This document shows, piece after piece, positions 39,416-48,895 of a stretch of DNA of 64,000 bases (position 1 is its first letter; the number at the start of each line of letters is the position of its first letter). This stretch comes from JACCXG01 sp963717745 (GTDB taxonomy: Bacteria; Acidobacteriota; Vicinamibacteria; Vicinamibacterales; 2-12-FULL-66-21), in NCBI GenBank assembly GCA_963717745.1, contig CAVQXJ010000027.1:124001-188000 (forward strand), in the 5' to 3' direction. The notes under the pieces were generated by a model. The model was not told where the DNA came from, searched no databases, and saw nothing but the letters and a program-made list of their open reading frames with translations. The position numbers and the translations under genes were made by a program.

Positions 39416-41074
39416 ATGTATTCAGCCGAACCCCTGCCCCACTTCGTGGATGAATACCTCGCCTATCTGTACGAGGTTCACCCCACCAACGCCACCTTCG
39501 ACGGGGTCCATCTGCACGATGACCTGCTCGAGGATCTGGGCCGTCCCGCTATTGATGCGCAGATCCGGGACCTGGGCTCCTTTGCCCGCCGTCTCGCCGC
39601 CATCGATCCGGCGCGGTTGACCGACAGCGAACGTCTCGAGCGGCCCGCGCTCGACGCCAACATCCGGGCGCGGCTGTTCGAGCTGGAATCGGTCAGGACC
39701 TGGGAGCGCAGTCCGCAGCACTACTCCGACATCCTGGCAACCAGCCTGGCCGGCCAGGCGCTGTTCGCCTACGCGCCGCTCACGGAGCGGGCGCGCCGGA
39801 TCGTGTCGAAGCTGCGGCAGGTGCCGCGGCTGATGCAGGCCGCGCGCGACAACATCAAGGATCCCCCCGGCATCTTCGTGAAGGTGGGCCTCGAAAGCCT
39901 GCGCGGCACGCTGCGGTTCATCAACGACGATCTGCCGCGCGCGTTCAGCCGGCTCGACGATATGCATATCCTCGGCGACCTTGCCGATGCGTCGACCGAG
40001 GCGGCGAGCGCGATCGAGCGGTACGTCGAGTATCTCGAGAAGGAGATCGCCCCGAAGACCAAGGGCTCCTTCCGCCTCGGGCAGGACAAATTCGAGCAGA
40101 AGCTGCGGCTCGACGAAGGCGTGACCCTGAGCGCCGAGAAGCTGCTCAATCTGGCGATGCGGGAGCTGCACTCCACGCAGGAGGAATTCCGGCGGGTCGC
40201 GTCGCGCATGAACGGCGGCGATCCGCTGGCCGCCTGGGCCAAGGCCAAGGACAATCACCCGGCGGCCGGCGAGCTCGTGCCCACCGCGCAGCAGCAGCTC
40301 GAAGAGCTGTCCGCGTTCATCCAGCGGAACAACATCATCACCATCCCGCAGGGTGAGCCGGTCTCGGTCGCGCCGACCCCGCGCTTCTATCGGTGGACGT
40401 TCGCCAGCATGTGGACGCCGGGTCCGTTCGAATCCAAGCCGGTGCGCGCCTTCTACTACATCACCGACGTCGATCCCGCCTGGCCGGCCGAACGTCAGGA
40501 CGAGCACCTGCGCGACTTCAACTACGGGGCGCTCTGGGCCATCTCGATCCACGAGGTGTTTCCCGGACACTTCCTGCACTACCAGCACCTGCGGCAGGTT
40601 CCGTCGAAACTGCGCAAGTCGATCCTGTTCTCGTCGGCGGCCTTCGTCGAAGGCTGGGCGCACTACTGCGAGCAGATGATGGTCGACGAGGGGTTCCGTA
40701 AGAACGACCCGGCCGTCCGGCTCGGGCAGCTCGCGGAAGCCTTGATTCGGCTGTGCCGGTTCGTGGTCGGCATCCGTCTGCACTGCGAGGACATGTCGGT
40801 CGAGCAGGGCGTGCGCTTCTTCCGGGAAGAAGCCTTCCTCGAAGAGGCCAGTGCCCGCCGCGAAGCCGAGCGCGGCACCTTCGACCCCTCCTACATCGTC
40901 TACTCGGTGGGCAAGCTGATGGTGATGAAGCTGCGGGAAGACTACAAGGCCAAGGTTGGATCGAAATACTCGCTCAAGTCGTTCCACGACACGCTTCTCG
41001 GCAACGGCACCGTGCCGCTGTGGCTGCACCGCGCGCTCATGCTCGGTGAGAACAGCGGCGATATGATCGAGTAG
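39416..41074 (+). CDS. DUF885-family protein (predicted metallopeptidase-like)
   Basis: DUF885 proteins are poorly characterised and carry an HExxxGH-type sequence suggesting a zinc-dependent hydrolase. The 552-residue product has IHEVFPGHFLHYQHLRQ near residues 378-394, EGWAHYCEQMMVDEG near 413, and a C-terminal helical part around YIVYSVGKLMVMKLREDY. No signal peptide is visible, so it may be cytoplasmic, unlike secreted family members. It is followed after 13 bp by the FmdB-type gene. The substrate is unknown. Confidence 0.85.
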   Translation: MYSAEPLPHFVDEYLAYLYEVHPTNATFDGVHLHDDLLEDLGRPAIDAQIRDLGSFARRLAAIDPARLTDSERLERPALDANIRARLFELESVRTWERSPQHYSDILATSLAGQALFAYAPLTERARRIVSKLRQVPRLMQAARDNIKDPPGIFVKVGLESLRGTLRFINDDLPRAFSRLDDMHILGDLADASTEAASAIERYVEYLEKEIAPKTKGSFRLGQDKFEQKLRLDEGVTLSAEKLLNLAMRELHSTQEEFRRVASRMNGGDPLAAWAKAKDNHPAAGELVPTAQQQLEELSAFIQRNNIITIPQGEPVSVAPTPRFYRWTFASMWTPGPFESKPVRAFYYITDVDPAWPAERQDEHLRDFNYGALWAISIHEVFPGHFLHYQHLRQVPSKLRKSILFSSAAFVEGWAHYCEQMMVDEGFRKNDPAVRLGQLAEALIRLCRFVVGIRLHCEDMSVEQGVRFFREEAFLEEASARREAERGTFDPSYIVYSVGKLMVMKLREDYKAKVGSKYSLKSFHDTLLGNGTVPLWLHRALMLGENSGDMIE

Positions 41075-41087
41075 CTCGCGAGTACCT

Positions 41088-41483
41088 ATGCCCCTCTACG
41101 AGTATCAGTGCGAAGCCTGCAGCCACCGGTTCGAGCGGATCCAGAAGTTCTCGGATCCGCCGATCGAGACGTGCCCGACCTGCGGCGGCGCGGTCAAGAA
41201 ACTGATCTCCTCGGCGGCGATCCAGTTCAAGGGCTCCGGCTTCTACATCACCGACTACGCAAAGAAGTCCTCGCCTGACGGCAAGAGCCCCTCATCCGGT
41301 TCCGGCACCTCGTCTTCGTCTGACAGCTCGTCGAGCTCGTCGTCGACCGACAGCAGCGGATCGAGCGGGTCCAGCGGATCTTCGAGCTCGGGCTCCTCGG
41401 GCTCGTCTGGCTCCTCGGCTCTCGGCTCCTCGGCTCGTTCTGGCTCCTCGGGCTCGTCGGGCTCCTCCGGCTCGAAGTCCTGA
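41088..41483 (+). CDS. FmdB-type zinc ribbon protein with Ser/Gly-rich tail
   Basis: The first 60 residues form the FmdB/CxxC_CxxC zinc ribbon: MPLYEYQCEACSHRFERIQK, CPTCGGAVKKLISSAAIQFK and GSGFYITDY. The rest (about 65-131) is almost entirely serine and glycine, in SSGSSG-type repeats. Short FmdB proteins often have a modest Ser-rich tail, but this one is unusually long. The role of the family is unclear; the name comes from a putative regulator of formamidase genes. It sits between the DUF885 gene and serS. Confidence 0.9.
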   Translation: MPLYEYQCEACSHRFERIQKFSDPPIETCPTCGGAVKKLISSAAIQFKGSGFYITDYAKKSSPDGKSPSSGSGTSSSSDSSSSSSSTDSSGSSGSSGSSSSGSSGSSGSSALGSSARSGSSGSSGSSGSKS

Positions 41484-41604
41484 CGCGCCGCGCGCCCGTC
41501 GAGGGCGCGTTGGCCGGCCTCCGTTTCCCACGTTCTCGAGAGACTCGGTTTCCCCAGTTCCCGACGGCGCTTCGGCCGTCCGAGCGGTATACGATCGGAC
41601 ACTT

Positions 41605-42909
41605 ATGCTTGATCCTGGTTTGCTCCGCGATCAGATGGACGTGCTGCGAGCGGCGATGTCGCGGCGCGGCATCAAGGCCGACGCCGAGCTGGAGCAGTTG
41701 TCGATACTGGAGGCCCGCCGCCGCAGGCTCATTCCCGAACTCGAAGGGCTGAAGCGCGAGCAGAATACCGCCGGCGAGGAAGTCGCGCGCGCGAAGCGCC
41801 AGGGGCTCGATCCGTCGTCGGTGTTCGCCGCCAACAAGGAGCGCGGCCAGAAGATCAAACAGTTGGAGATCGAGACCGCCGAGGTCGAGCAGCAGCGGAC
41901 GGCGCTGCTCATGACCCTGCCGAACCTTCCGCACTCCAGCGTGCCCGATGGCGCCGGCGCGGAGCAGAACGTCGAAATCCGCCGGCACGGCGAGCCCAAG
42001 ACCTACGACTTCGAGCCCAAGCCGCACTGGGACCTCGGTCCGGCGCTGGGCATCCTCGATTTCGAGCGGGCCACGCGCATGTCAGGGGCGCGATTCTCGG
42101 TGTTGATCGGCGCGGGCGCGCGGCTCGCTCGCGCGCTGATCAACTTCATGCTGGAGCTGCACACGACCGAGCACGGCTACACCGAAGTCGAGCCGCCGTT
42201 CCTCGTGAATGCCGACGCGCTGCGCGGCACCGGCAACCTGCCGAAGTTCGAGCAGGATCTGTTCAAGATCGCCGGCGACTGGGATCTCTATCTGATTCCG
42301 ACGGCGGAAGTGCCGCTCACCAATCTGCATCGCGGCGAAATCGTCGACGGGCGGCAGCTCCCGTTCCGGTACACCGCGTACACCCCGTGCTTCAGGAGCG
42401 AGGCAGGTTCGTACGGTGCCGACGTCCGCGGCCTGATCCGGCAGCATCAGTTCGACAAGGTCGAGCTCGTGAAGTTCACCACGCCCGAGCAGTCATTCGA
42501 CGAGCTCGAGTCGCTGACTCGCAACGCCGAGGAGGTCCTGAAACGGCTCGAGCTGCCGTATCGGACGATGCTGCTGTGTACCGGCGACATGGGATTCGCG
42601 GCGGCGAAGACCTACGACATCGAGGTCTGGCTGCCGAGCCAGAAGACTTATCGTGAGATCTCGTCCTGCAGCAACACCGAGGCATTCCAGGCACGCCGCG
42701 CCAATATCCGCTTCCGGCGTGAGGGCACCGGAAAGGCCGAACTGGTGCACACGCTGAACGGATCGGGGCTGGCGGTGGGGCGCACGCTGATCGCGATCCT
42801 CGAGAATTATCAGCAAGCAGACGGCACGGTCGTGGTCCCGGCCGCCCTCCGTCCGTACATGGGCAACCTCGCCCAGATTGCTCCCGTCACCCCACACCAA
42901 CACTCGTAG
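41605..42909 (+). CDS. serS: Seryl-tRNA synthetase
   Basis: SerRS charges serine onto tRNA-Ser and onto tRNA-Sec, which matters here because selD appears to be a selenoprotein. The intact 434-residue product has the N-terminal coiled-coil arm (about 30-100, with LIPELEGLKREQNTAGEEV). The class II core follows, with GTGNLPKFEQDLFKI, motif 2 TPCFRSEAGSYGADVRGLIR, QHQFDKVELVKF and motif 3 NGSGLAVGRTLIAILENYQ. A TACGAT hexamer ends 9 nt before the ATG, and no Shine-Dalgarno is visible. Confidence 0.97.
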   Translation: MLDPGLLRDQMDVLRAAMSRRGIKADAELEQLSILEARRRRLIPELEGLKREQNTAGEEVARAKRQGLDPSSVFAANKERGQKIKQLEIETAEVEQQRTALLMTLPNLPHSSVPDGAGAEQNVEIRRHGEPKTYDFEPKPHWDLGPALGILDFERATRMSGARFSVLIGAGARLARALINFMLELHTTEHGYTEVEPPFLVNADALRGTGNLPKFEQDLFKIAGDWDLYLIPTAEVPLTNLHRGEIVDGRQLPFRYTAYTPCFRSEAGSYGADVRGLIRQHQFDKVELVKFTTPEQSFDELESLTRNAEEVLKRLELPYRTMLLCTGDMGFAAAKTYDIEVWLPSQKTYREISSCSNTEAFQARRANIRFRREGTGKAELVHTLNGSGLAVGRTLIAILENYQQADGTVVVPAALRPYMGNLAQIAPVTPHQHS

Positions 42910-42936
42910 GGCGGGCACATTAGATCCGCCCGCCTT

Positions 42937-45099
42937 TCACCCTTCATATGTGAAATTACCGATCAGCGTATTCAGATCCTGCCGCGCCGTGTCCCGGCGC
43001 GTCGTCGTCGTCGCAATGTCGCGTTGCAGGGCGTCGAGCTTGTTCTCCTGCTCATCCAGCTGACGCGTGTAGCGCTGGAGCAACTGCTTCTCTTCCGCGC
43101 TGCCGCGCAGCGCTTTCATGTTCTCGCGCAGCCGCTGTTGATCCTGGACGATGGCCGCGCGCTCGGCTTCGAACGCCGCGAGCTGTCGCTCGATCGCCGA
43201 CAGCTCCGAGCGTTTTGCCACCAGCGGCGCCAGGGCGCGCTGCAGCGCCTCTGAGGTGCCGCCGGCGATGACGAGCTGAGCGCCGAGCGAATCCATGAAG
43301 TCGCTGACTGCCACGCGCGTCTCGCCGGCGCGCTCTTCTTTCACGACCAGCGTCACTTCTTTCTGCGGCTCGACCACGACCCGGAAGCGGTGCGCATCAG
43401 GCGTTGATTCAACCGGAGTCTGACCAGTGCTCAGTTTCCAGCCGGGCCGCTGGCGGTGTTCGACGATCAGCGTGACCGGCGTGGATTCTTCGCTGCGAGC
43501 CCTGTAGGTCCAGCTCGCGCTCTCTTGCGTCTCTTGAATCACGACGCCGTCGCGGGCGCGGATTCGGACCAGTCGGCCGGGCACGGCGTCTACCTTGGCG
43601 TCGACGAGCACGCCAACGTCTGCGGCATACGACAGCAGCCGGCGTTCGCCGGGCTTCAACGACGCAATCAGCCCTTCCCCGGCGAACGCGTTGCCGTCGA
43701 TCACCGAGATGTTGCCGCCGTCGAGGGTGAGGCCGCTGCCGTTGGTCAGCCAGACCGCGCGCAGCGGCCGGCCGCTGCCGGGCGCGCGATTCCACAAGGC
43801 GACTTTCTCCGCGGCGATTTCGGTGTTCACGATCGGCACCAGCGCCGACTGGTTCTTGCGCAGCGTCACCGGCTCCTTGATGCGGTACTCGAAGAGATCG
43901 CCGAGTGGCGCCGCGGCCGCCGCCTCGCTCTGCCTGGCCATCTGCTCGTTGGCCTGCATTCGCGCTCCTGTGAACACCGTCGGCGGCGCCGCCGGAGAAG
44001 CTGGCGGCGGCGGGGCGGCCGGGAGCCCGCCGACCACTCCGCCGACCGTTCCCCCGGGAACTCCAGCTTCGACGCCCCCGCGCCGGACGGCGTCGAGCGT
44101 CCTCGATTCGACCAGCGCGCCTTCATGGGTCTGCGGAGACAGCAGCGCCGCTTGCGGCATCGGCACCGTGGGCCGGCGTCCGTAGTACGGCTGCGAAATG
44201 TTCTGGATGAACGACTGCGGCGACCCGGCGACCAGCGACAGTTCGACGCCGGTCCAGTCTTCGCCGATCGTGTTGTCGATGATCGCCCATCCCTGCAGCA
44301 GCGGCTTCGCCTTCGACTCCTGCTCACGCAACACCAGCCGATACGTGGTCTTCCAGATCGGCACCTCGCTGACGTAGCTGACGAACAGCGGCCGCTCTCC
44401 GCTGCCGGACGTCGAGATCACCATCTGGCGCACGTCCTGCTCACGCGCCGATCCGACGACGTCGAGATACCGGGAGACTTCTTCGCGAAGATCGCGGTCG
44501 ACGATGCGGAGGTGGAGAGAGGGTGTCAGCGTGAAATTGCGTACGTCGCCGGCATCGGTGACCAACGAGACCACGTCCTCGATCACGGGCTCGCCGTTCC
44601 TGGCGCGGTTCTGCCGCTCGACGCTGAGCAGCCGCCCGACCGCAGTGCCGCCGGTGCTGCTCGCCTCGATGCGTGCGCCGCGGAGCGCCGCCAGCAGGTC
44701 GACCGTGGTCGCGCCCGGGCCGATCGGAATCCTCAGCGCGCCGAGCCGCTGCTCCATCGGCGCGATCGAGTTGTAGCTGATCCCCGTGACCTGGCCGTTG
44801 CCCATGTCGATCGTCGTCAGCGACTTGAGCACATCGTTCAACTGCGCGCTCGTGAACCGGATCGCGACGTCCTGCCGGTTGCGGACGTTGCCGAGGTGCT
44901 CGAAGTAGCCGACACCGGTCTTGTAGAGCACGACCCGGCGCACGGGCAGCGCGCCAGCCGGCGGCGCCGCCGGTGACTGGACAGCCGCAGTCGCGGGTCT
45001 GGTGTCCGGCGGCCGTTGTCCGGCCGGAGCCGGACCCTGCGCACCCACCGACGACGAGATCACGAACAGCAGCGGAACCAGGAGATGTCGCGAGTGCAT
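42937..45099 (-). CDS. Secreted DUF4139-domain protein
   Basis: The ATG at 45099, preceded by an AGGGAGGC site, gives 720 residues. A signal peptide (MHSRHLLVPLLFVISSSVGA) and a Pro/Ala linker come first, then an N-terminal DUF4140-like region with VVLYKTGVGYFEHLG. The central DUF4139 segment has RPLFVSYVSEVPIWKTTYRL and WAIIDNTIGEDWTGVELSLV. A low-complexity Gly/Pro/Ala insert lies near the middle, and a C-terminal coiled coil with LAAFEAERAAIVQDQQRLRE ends the protein. The family is uncharacterised; it is probably periplasmic or surface-exposed. Confidence 0.85.
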   Translation of the reverse strand: MHSRHLLVPLLFVISSSVGAQGPAPAGQRPPDTRPATAAVQSPAAPPAGALPVRRVVLYKTGVGYFEHLGNVRNRQDVAIRFTSAQLNDVLKSLTTIDMGNGQVTGISYNSIAPMEQRLGALRIPIGPGATTVDLLAALRGARIEASSTGGTAVGRLLSVERQNRARNGEPVIEDVVSLVTDAGDVRNFTLTPSLHLRIVDRDLREEVSRYLDVVGSAREQDVRQMVISTSGSGERPLFVSYVSEVPIWKTTYRLVLREQESKAKPLLQGWAIIDNTIGEDWTGVELSLVAGSPQSFIQNISQPYYGRRPTVPMPQAALLSPQTHEGALVESRTLDAVRRGGVEAGVPGGTVGGVVGGLPAAPPPPASPAAPPTVFTGARMQANEQMARQSEAAAAAPLGDLFEYRIKEPVTLRKNQSALVPIVNTEIAAEKVALWNRAPGSGRPLRAVWLTNGSGLTLDGGNISVIDGNAFAGEGLIASLKPGERRLLSYAADVGVLVDAKVDAVPGRLVRIRARDGVVIQETQESASWTYRARSEESTPVTLIVEHRQRPGWKLSTGQTPVESTPDAHRFRVVVEPQKEVTLVVKEERAGETRVAVSDFMDSLGAQLVIAGGTSEALQRALAPLVAKRSELSAIERQLAAFEAERAAIVQDQQRLRENMKALRGSAEEKQLLQRYTRQLDEQENKLDALQRDIATTTTRRDTARQDLNTLIGNFTYEG

Positions 45100-45357
45100 G
45101 CAGCCTCCCTTGCGGTTTAGCTCCCAGAGACCACCCTTGGGGGAGCGCACAGCTTTAGACACCGGGCGGAGGGTCCTGGACGGGTCTGCGGAGTGAGCAG
45201 GTATCGTGGGCGCCGGTTGTCGCGACCGCCGCGGTCGCCGAGGAGCAGAATCAGTGGCTGCTTCTGAACCGCCGGCTCGACGAGATCGAGCGCGGTCTGC
45301 CGCGGTGAGCAGGCGACGTATCATCTGTCCGCGTGGGCGTGGTGCGCACGCGCTCTG

Positions 45358-46245
45358 ATGACGAGGAGAATGCGACCGCCCCGATCCTTTCCGCTGGTGC
45401 TCGCCGTTGCCGCTCTCGTCCAGACGGGCTGGCTGGCACGCGCCGGGGCGACCGCGGGCCCTGCGGATGCCGCGCTGATTGCCAGGGTCGGTGACCGTGT
45501 CGCGGCGTACTACCAGCGGGTGCAGCGGCTCATCTGCAGAGAACGATCGACCGTGGTCCCAATCGGAAGCGCCGAGGGCGGGCAGTTTGCCCGTACGGTG
45601 GACTCAGAGTTGCGCGTCGAGGTCGACGGCGACACCGAGCCGCGAATGACGCGTGAGGTTCAGCGCATCAACGGTCGCGAGCCGCGCGAGCGTGACAAGA
45701 CGGACCGCTCCGGCTGCACTGATCCAACCCCGCTATCGCCGGAGCTCCTGGCGTTCTTGCTGCCCGTGCGGCGCGACGATTACAGGTTCACCGCGGTCCG
45801 CGACGGCCGCGACCGCGATCGCGCCGCCTTCGTCATCGACTTCGTGTCCGCGCGCCGCACCGGCCGGCCGGAACTCATCGAGGACGAGTACGGACACGAC
45901 GATTGTTTTGACTGGACGGGTGCGGTCGCCGTCGCGGGCCGCCTCTGGGTCGACGCCCAGACCCACGACGTGCTGCGGCTCGATCGTCACATCATCGGTC
46001 CGACCGACGTGCGCGTGTCGTCACGTCTGCAGACCAAATATCGACTCCCAGCCTGGCTGACGATCGATCGCGACGATGTGACGCTGCGTTTCAAGCCAGT
46101 GTCGTTCAACGATCCCGACGAGACGATGCTGCTGCCGGAGTCGATCGAATCGTTGACGGTGGTGCGCACCGGACTGCAGTCGACCAGACGCACCCAGGTG
46201 TTCAGTAACTACCGGCGCTTCCTGGTCTCGAGCCGGCTCAAGTAG
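45358..46245 (+). CDS. Secreted hypothetical protein
   Basis: I do not recognise the family with confidence. The 295-residue product starts with an arginine-rich n-region and a hydrophobic stretch, SFPLVLAVAALVQTGWLARA, consistent with a signal peptide. The mature part is beta-rich and basic, with four cysteines and GAVAVAGRLWVDAQTHDVLR, LQTKYRLPAWLTIDRDDVTL and a C-terminal TQVFSNYRRF. This layout resembles periplasmic beta-barrel or half-barrel proteins that are common as hypotheticals in Acidobacteriota. A second in-frame ATG lies four codons later. The 258 bp before it hold no supported gene. Confidence 0.6.
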   Translation: MTRRMRPPRSFPLVLAVAALVQTGWLARAGATAGPADAALIARVGDRVAAYYQRVQRLICRERSTVVPIGSAEGGQFARTVDSELRVEVDGDTEPRMTREVQRINGREPRERDKTDRSGCTDPTPLSPELLAFLLPVRRDDYRFTAVRDGRDRDRAAFVIDFVSARRTGRPELIEDEYGHDDCFDWTGAVAVAGRLWVDAQTHDVLRLDRHIIGPTDVRVSSRLQTKYRLPAWLTIDRDDVTLRFKPVSFNDPDETMLLPESIESLTVVRTGLQSTRRTQVFSNYRRFLVSSRLK

Positions 46246-46351
46246 CAAGCCGTCATCGTGACGCCAATAGGACAAGACCGCGTAATTCAGAGCATTTGTC
46301 GTAAGATCGAAGGTCCCCGCAAGTGATTGACCTGTAAGGGACGTCCAATGC

Positions 46352-46441
46352 GGAGAGGTGGCCGAGTGGTTTAAGGCGGCGGTCTTGAAAACCGTTGAAG
46401 TCGAAAGGCTTCCAGGGGTTCGAATCCCTTCCTCTCCGCCA
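46352..46441 (+). tRNA. tRNA-Ser (UGA anticodon), CCA encoded
   Basis: The acceptor arm GGAGAGG (46352-46358) pairs with CCTCTCC (46431-46437). The discriminator base is G46438 and CCA is encoded at 46439-46441. The anticodon loop CTTGAAA at 46384-46390 has anticodon TGA (46386-46388), reading UCA/UCN serine codons. The T arm contains GGTTCGAATCC. A long variable arm (GTTGAAGTCGAAAGGCTTCC) confirms a serine-type class II tRNA. Confidence 0.97.
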
Positions 46442-46524
46442 TCCGCCTCCGCCCGCGCACGGTCGCAGGCGGGCTCACGAGATCGGGCAACCAGCCAGAA
46501 CGCCACGCATCCCGCCCGAGAAGA

Positions 46525-48705
46525 TCAGGGTCGAGTAAGACTCCGACGTTTGTATGCCGGAAGTGTGGCGAGCAGGGCGACGACGATCAATCCTGCCAGA
46601 GATGTGTAGACACCCTTCCTGAAGCTCTCGGGCTCGAAGACGAGCGAGAGTTGGTACTCACCACGCTCGGCGACGATGCCCAGGTGGTCGCCATAGACCC
46701 GCAATGTCTGGAGGTCGCCGTTTCGCCCGGTGGCTCTCCAGCCCCGGTCGTATGCTTCGGTCGTGACCAGCAACGCCGGGCCGCTGGCCGAGACGTCCAC
46801 CAGCATGCGCCCGGGTTCATCGACCGTGAGTGTTGCCTTGGCCTCGATCCCTGGTGTTGCGTGGAAATGTTCAGTGACGAGCGCGGTCCGTCGGATGTCG
46901 ATGCGGGAGAGCGCATCAGCGCGCCGTATGACTCGCCACTCGGGCACGAACCGCACACGCGGCATCGGGTCAGTGACACGCGTCCAGCCGGTTGCCGACG
47001 CTACCCATTGCGTGCCCGACACTCGCAGCTCGTCATCCCTCTGGAGCGTCAGCGAGCGGGCTGGCGCCAAACCAACGTAAGGACGAATCACTCTGAGATT
47101 GTGGAGGAGCAGTACGTTCAGCCTGGGAATATCCATCGGATCCGGCCGGTGGACGGTGGAGCCCGGTTCGGCCGGCGGAGGATCGGCCAGTGCCGCAAGC
47201 TCACCGATGGTGCGCATCCCCTCGGTGAAGACATACGAGTAGCCCCAGAGGCCCAGATCGAGCACCAGTACCAATGGGAGCACCATCAACGCCAACCGCG
47301 AGCCTCTGGCCGCCCCGGTAACCAGGATCGTCGCGGCAGCAACGAACGCGCCACCGATCAGGACGCCGACACCGGAGATCGGCTGGTCTGGAAAAGCTCC
47401 CCACAGTTGAGGGCGCCACCACGCGATCGCCCCGGCGGCCGCGCTGATGACCAGCGGACCCCAGAGGTATTTCTGCTGCCGTGACAGGCTTGCGGAGGTC
47501 GCGCAGAGCCGCCGGATATCTTCGAACAGGATGGCGACAAGGACAGCGAATCCGAAATGCACGAGCATGATGTGCCGCGCAGGTACCCGGAACTTTCCGA
47601 CCACTGGCACCATCGTGATCCACTCGTAGACGAAGCCATAGCTTCCCAACGCCAGCAGCACACCTGCAATGGAAGTCGCAACCGCAAAACCTGCCAGGCG
47701 TGGGAAAGGCAACTGGTGTCGTCGCAATACGGCCCAGGCAAACGCAATGGTACAGAGCGCGCCACTGTAAATGCCGAACTCGTGAACGACGCGCTGCGCT
47801 GGAGCCACGTAAGCACGGTGCAGGAGCAGATACGGAGAGAACAGTTGCAGGATGTTGAGCGGGTGCAGTGAGTAGCTCAGCGCAAAGTCTGGTGGAAACG
47901 CCCATCGGGTTGAAGCCGTCAGCAGTTCAAGAGACGGCACCAGTTGAATCCCGCCGAGCATGAGACCCGCGATAGATGCCCCCGCCACCAGGAACAGCCG
48001 AAGCACGAGCGCACGGCCACAGATCACCCCGTAGAAGAGGCAGATCCATGCCGACATCATTACGCTTTGTGGGAACCCCAGCAGCGCCTGGGATCCGAAG
48101 AGCAGTGAGACAGCGATCAGGCCACGCCGACGAGTGGCAGGATGCTCGGAAAGAGAAAGGTCGATGGCGAGGAGGAGCCACGGCACATGCGCGACCACCG
48201 CGATCATGTTGATGTGAGAAAGGTGGAGAAGTGTGAAGCCAGAAAACGCGAATGCTATTCCACCGACGATGCTGGACGCTGCCGTGAGCCCGACGTGTCT
48301 CAGGAACCACCACATTCCCGCGAAAGCGAAGGCATAGGTCAGCATCACCTCCAGGTTGAATGCGATCGTCAGCGGAAGCGTCCGGTAGAGCAGCAGGTGA
48401 AGCGGATGGAGCGCGCCGATCTGCCCTTCAGCGTGGATGTAAAACCCGCCAAAGAGCTGCGACGTCCAGAGAACGCTGTGACCTGCCAGCAGCGCCCTTT
48501 GGTAGAGATAGCGCATCGGCAGGTGCAACCACGACAGATCGTTCAGCGCGAAGATGCGTCCGCTGAGGAGCGGGATCAGCAAGGGGACGAATGAGAGCAG
48601 CGCGGCGGCGGACGCGGCGTAGGTGAGGCGGCGATCGAACAGATCGTCAGCCGCATCCGATGCCTCAGGTTTCCGCTGCACGGTCAAGCGATCGCCCGGC
48701 GCCAC
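46525..48705 (-). CDS. YfhO-like polytopic membrane protein
   Basis: The 726-residue product has roughly twelve hydrophobic segments, beginning near residue 31 (AASAAALLSFVPLLIPLLSG), followed by a soluble C-terminal domain (about 480-700) and a final membrane helix (VYTSLAGLIVVALLATLPAY). The WLHLPMRYLYQRALLAGHSV and GFYIHAEGQIGALHPLHLLL region and the FSGFTLLHLSHINM segment resemble YfhO, a family linked to glycosylation of lipoteichoic acid or other surface polymers. The start is a GTG at 48705 and is uncertain by a few codons. No glycan gene cluster is nearby. It follows the ADOP gene by about 190 bp with nothing recognisable between. Confidence 0.75.
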   Translation of the reverse strand: MAPGDRLTVQRKPEASDAADDLFDRRLTYAASAAALLSFVPLLIPLLSGRIFALNDLSWLHLPMRYLYQRALLAGHSVLWTSQLFGGFYIHAEGQIGALHPLHLLLYRTLPLTIAFNLEVMLTYAFAFAGMWWFLRHVGLTAASSIVGGIAFAFSGFTLLHLSHINMIAVVAHVPWLLLAIDLSLSEHPATRRRGLIAVSLLFGSQALLGFPQSVMMSAWICLFYGVICGRALVLRLFLVAGASIAGLMLGGIQLVPSLELLTASTRWAFPPDFALSYSLHPLNILQLFSPYLLLHRAYVAPAQRVVHEFGIYSGALCTIAFAWAVLRRHQLPFPRLAGFAVATSIAGVLLALGSYGFVYEWITMVPVVGKFRVPARHIMLVHFGFAVLVAILFEDIRRLCATSASLSRQQKYLWGPLVISAAAGAIAWWRPQLWGAFPDQPISGVGVLIGGAFVAAATILVTGAARGSRLALMVLPLVLVLDLGLWGYSYVFTEGMRTIGELAALADPPPAEPGSTVHRPDPMDIPRLNVLLLHNLRVIRPYVGLAPARSLTLQRDDELRVSGTQWVASATGWTRVTDPMPRVRFVPEWRVIRRADALSRIDIRRTALVTEHFHATPGIEAKATLTVDEPGRMLVDVSASGPALLVTTEAYDRGWRATGRNGDLQTLRVYGDHLGIVAERGEYQLSLVFEPESFRKGVYTSLAGLIVVALLATLPAYKRRSLTRP

Positions 48706-48895
48706 ACGGCCAGAATCAACGGCTTCCGGTCGTGGCCAATCAGCTCGTCGACCGCGGCAGACAACGCCTGGTCAGCGGGACGGAGCGGCTGCCCCGACGA
48801 AATCGCCGTCATGGAGCAGAACACTAGCAGAAGGGCAGCAGATCAGGAGACTCTACCCCGTTGGGTTCATGCGAAGGATGTCGGACGGCAGGCCG

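Noticed and set aside
41255..41602. Acidic EEPDEPEEP repeat protein antisense to the FmdB-type gene
   Set aside because: It is the reverse complement of the Ser/Gly codon repeat and has no independent start signal or family similarity.
45100..45357. Possible small genes between the DUF4139 gene and the secreted hypothetical
   Set aside because: Short open frames exist on both strands but none has a ribosome binding site, a membrane segment or a recognisable motif.
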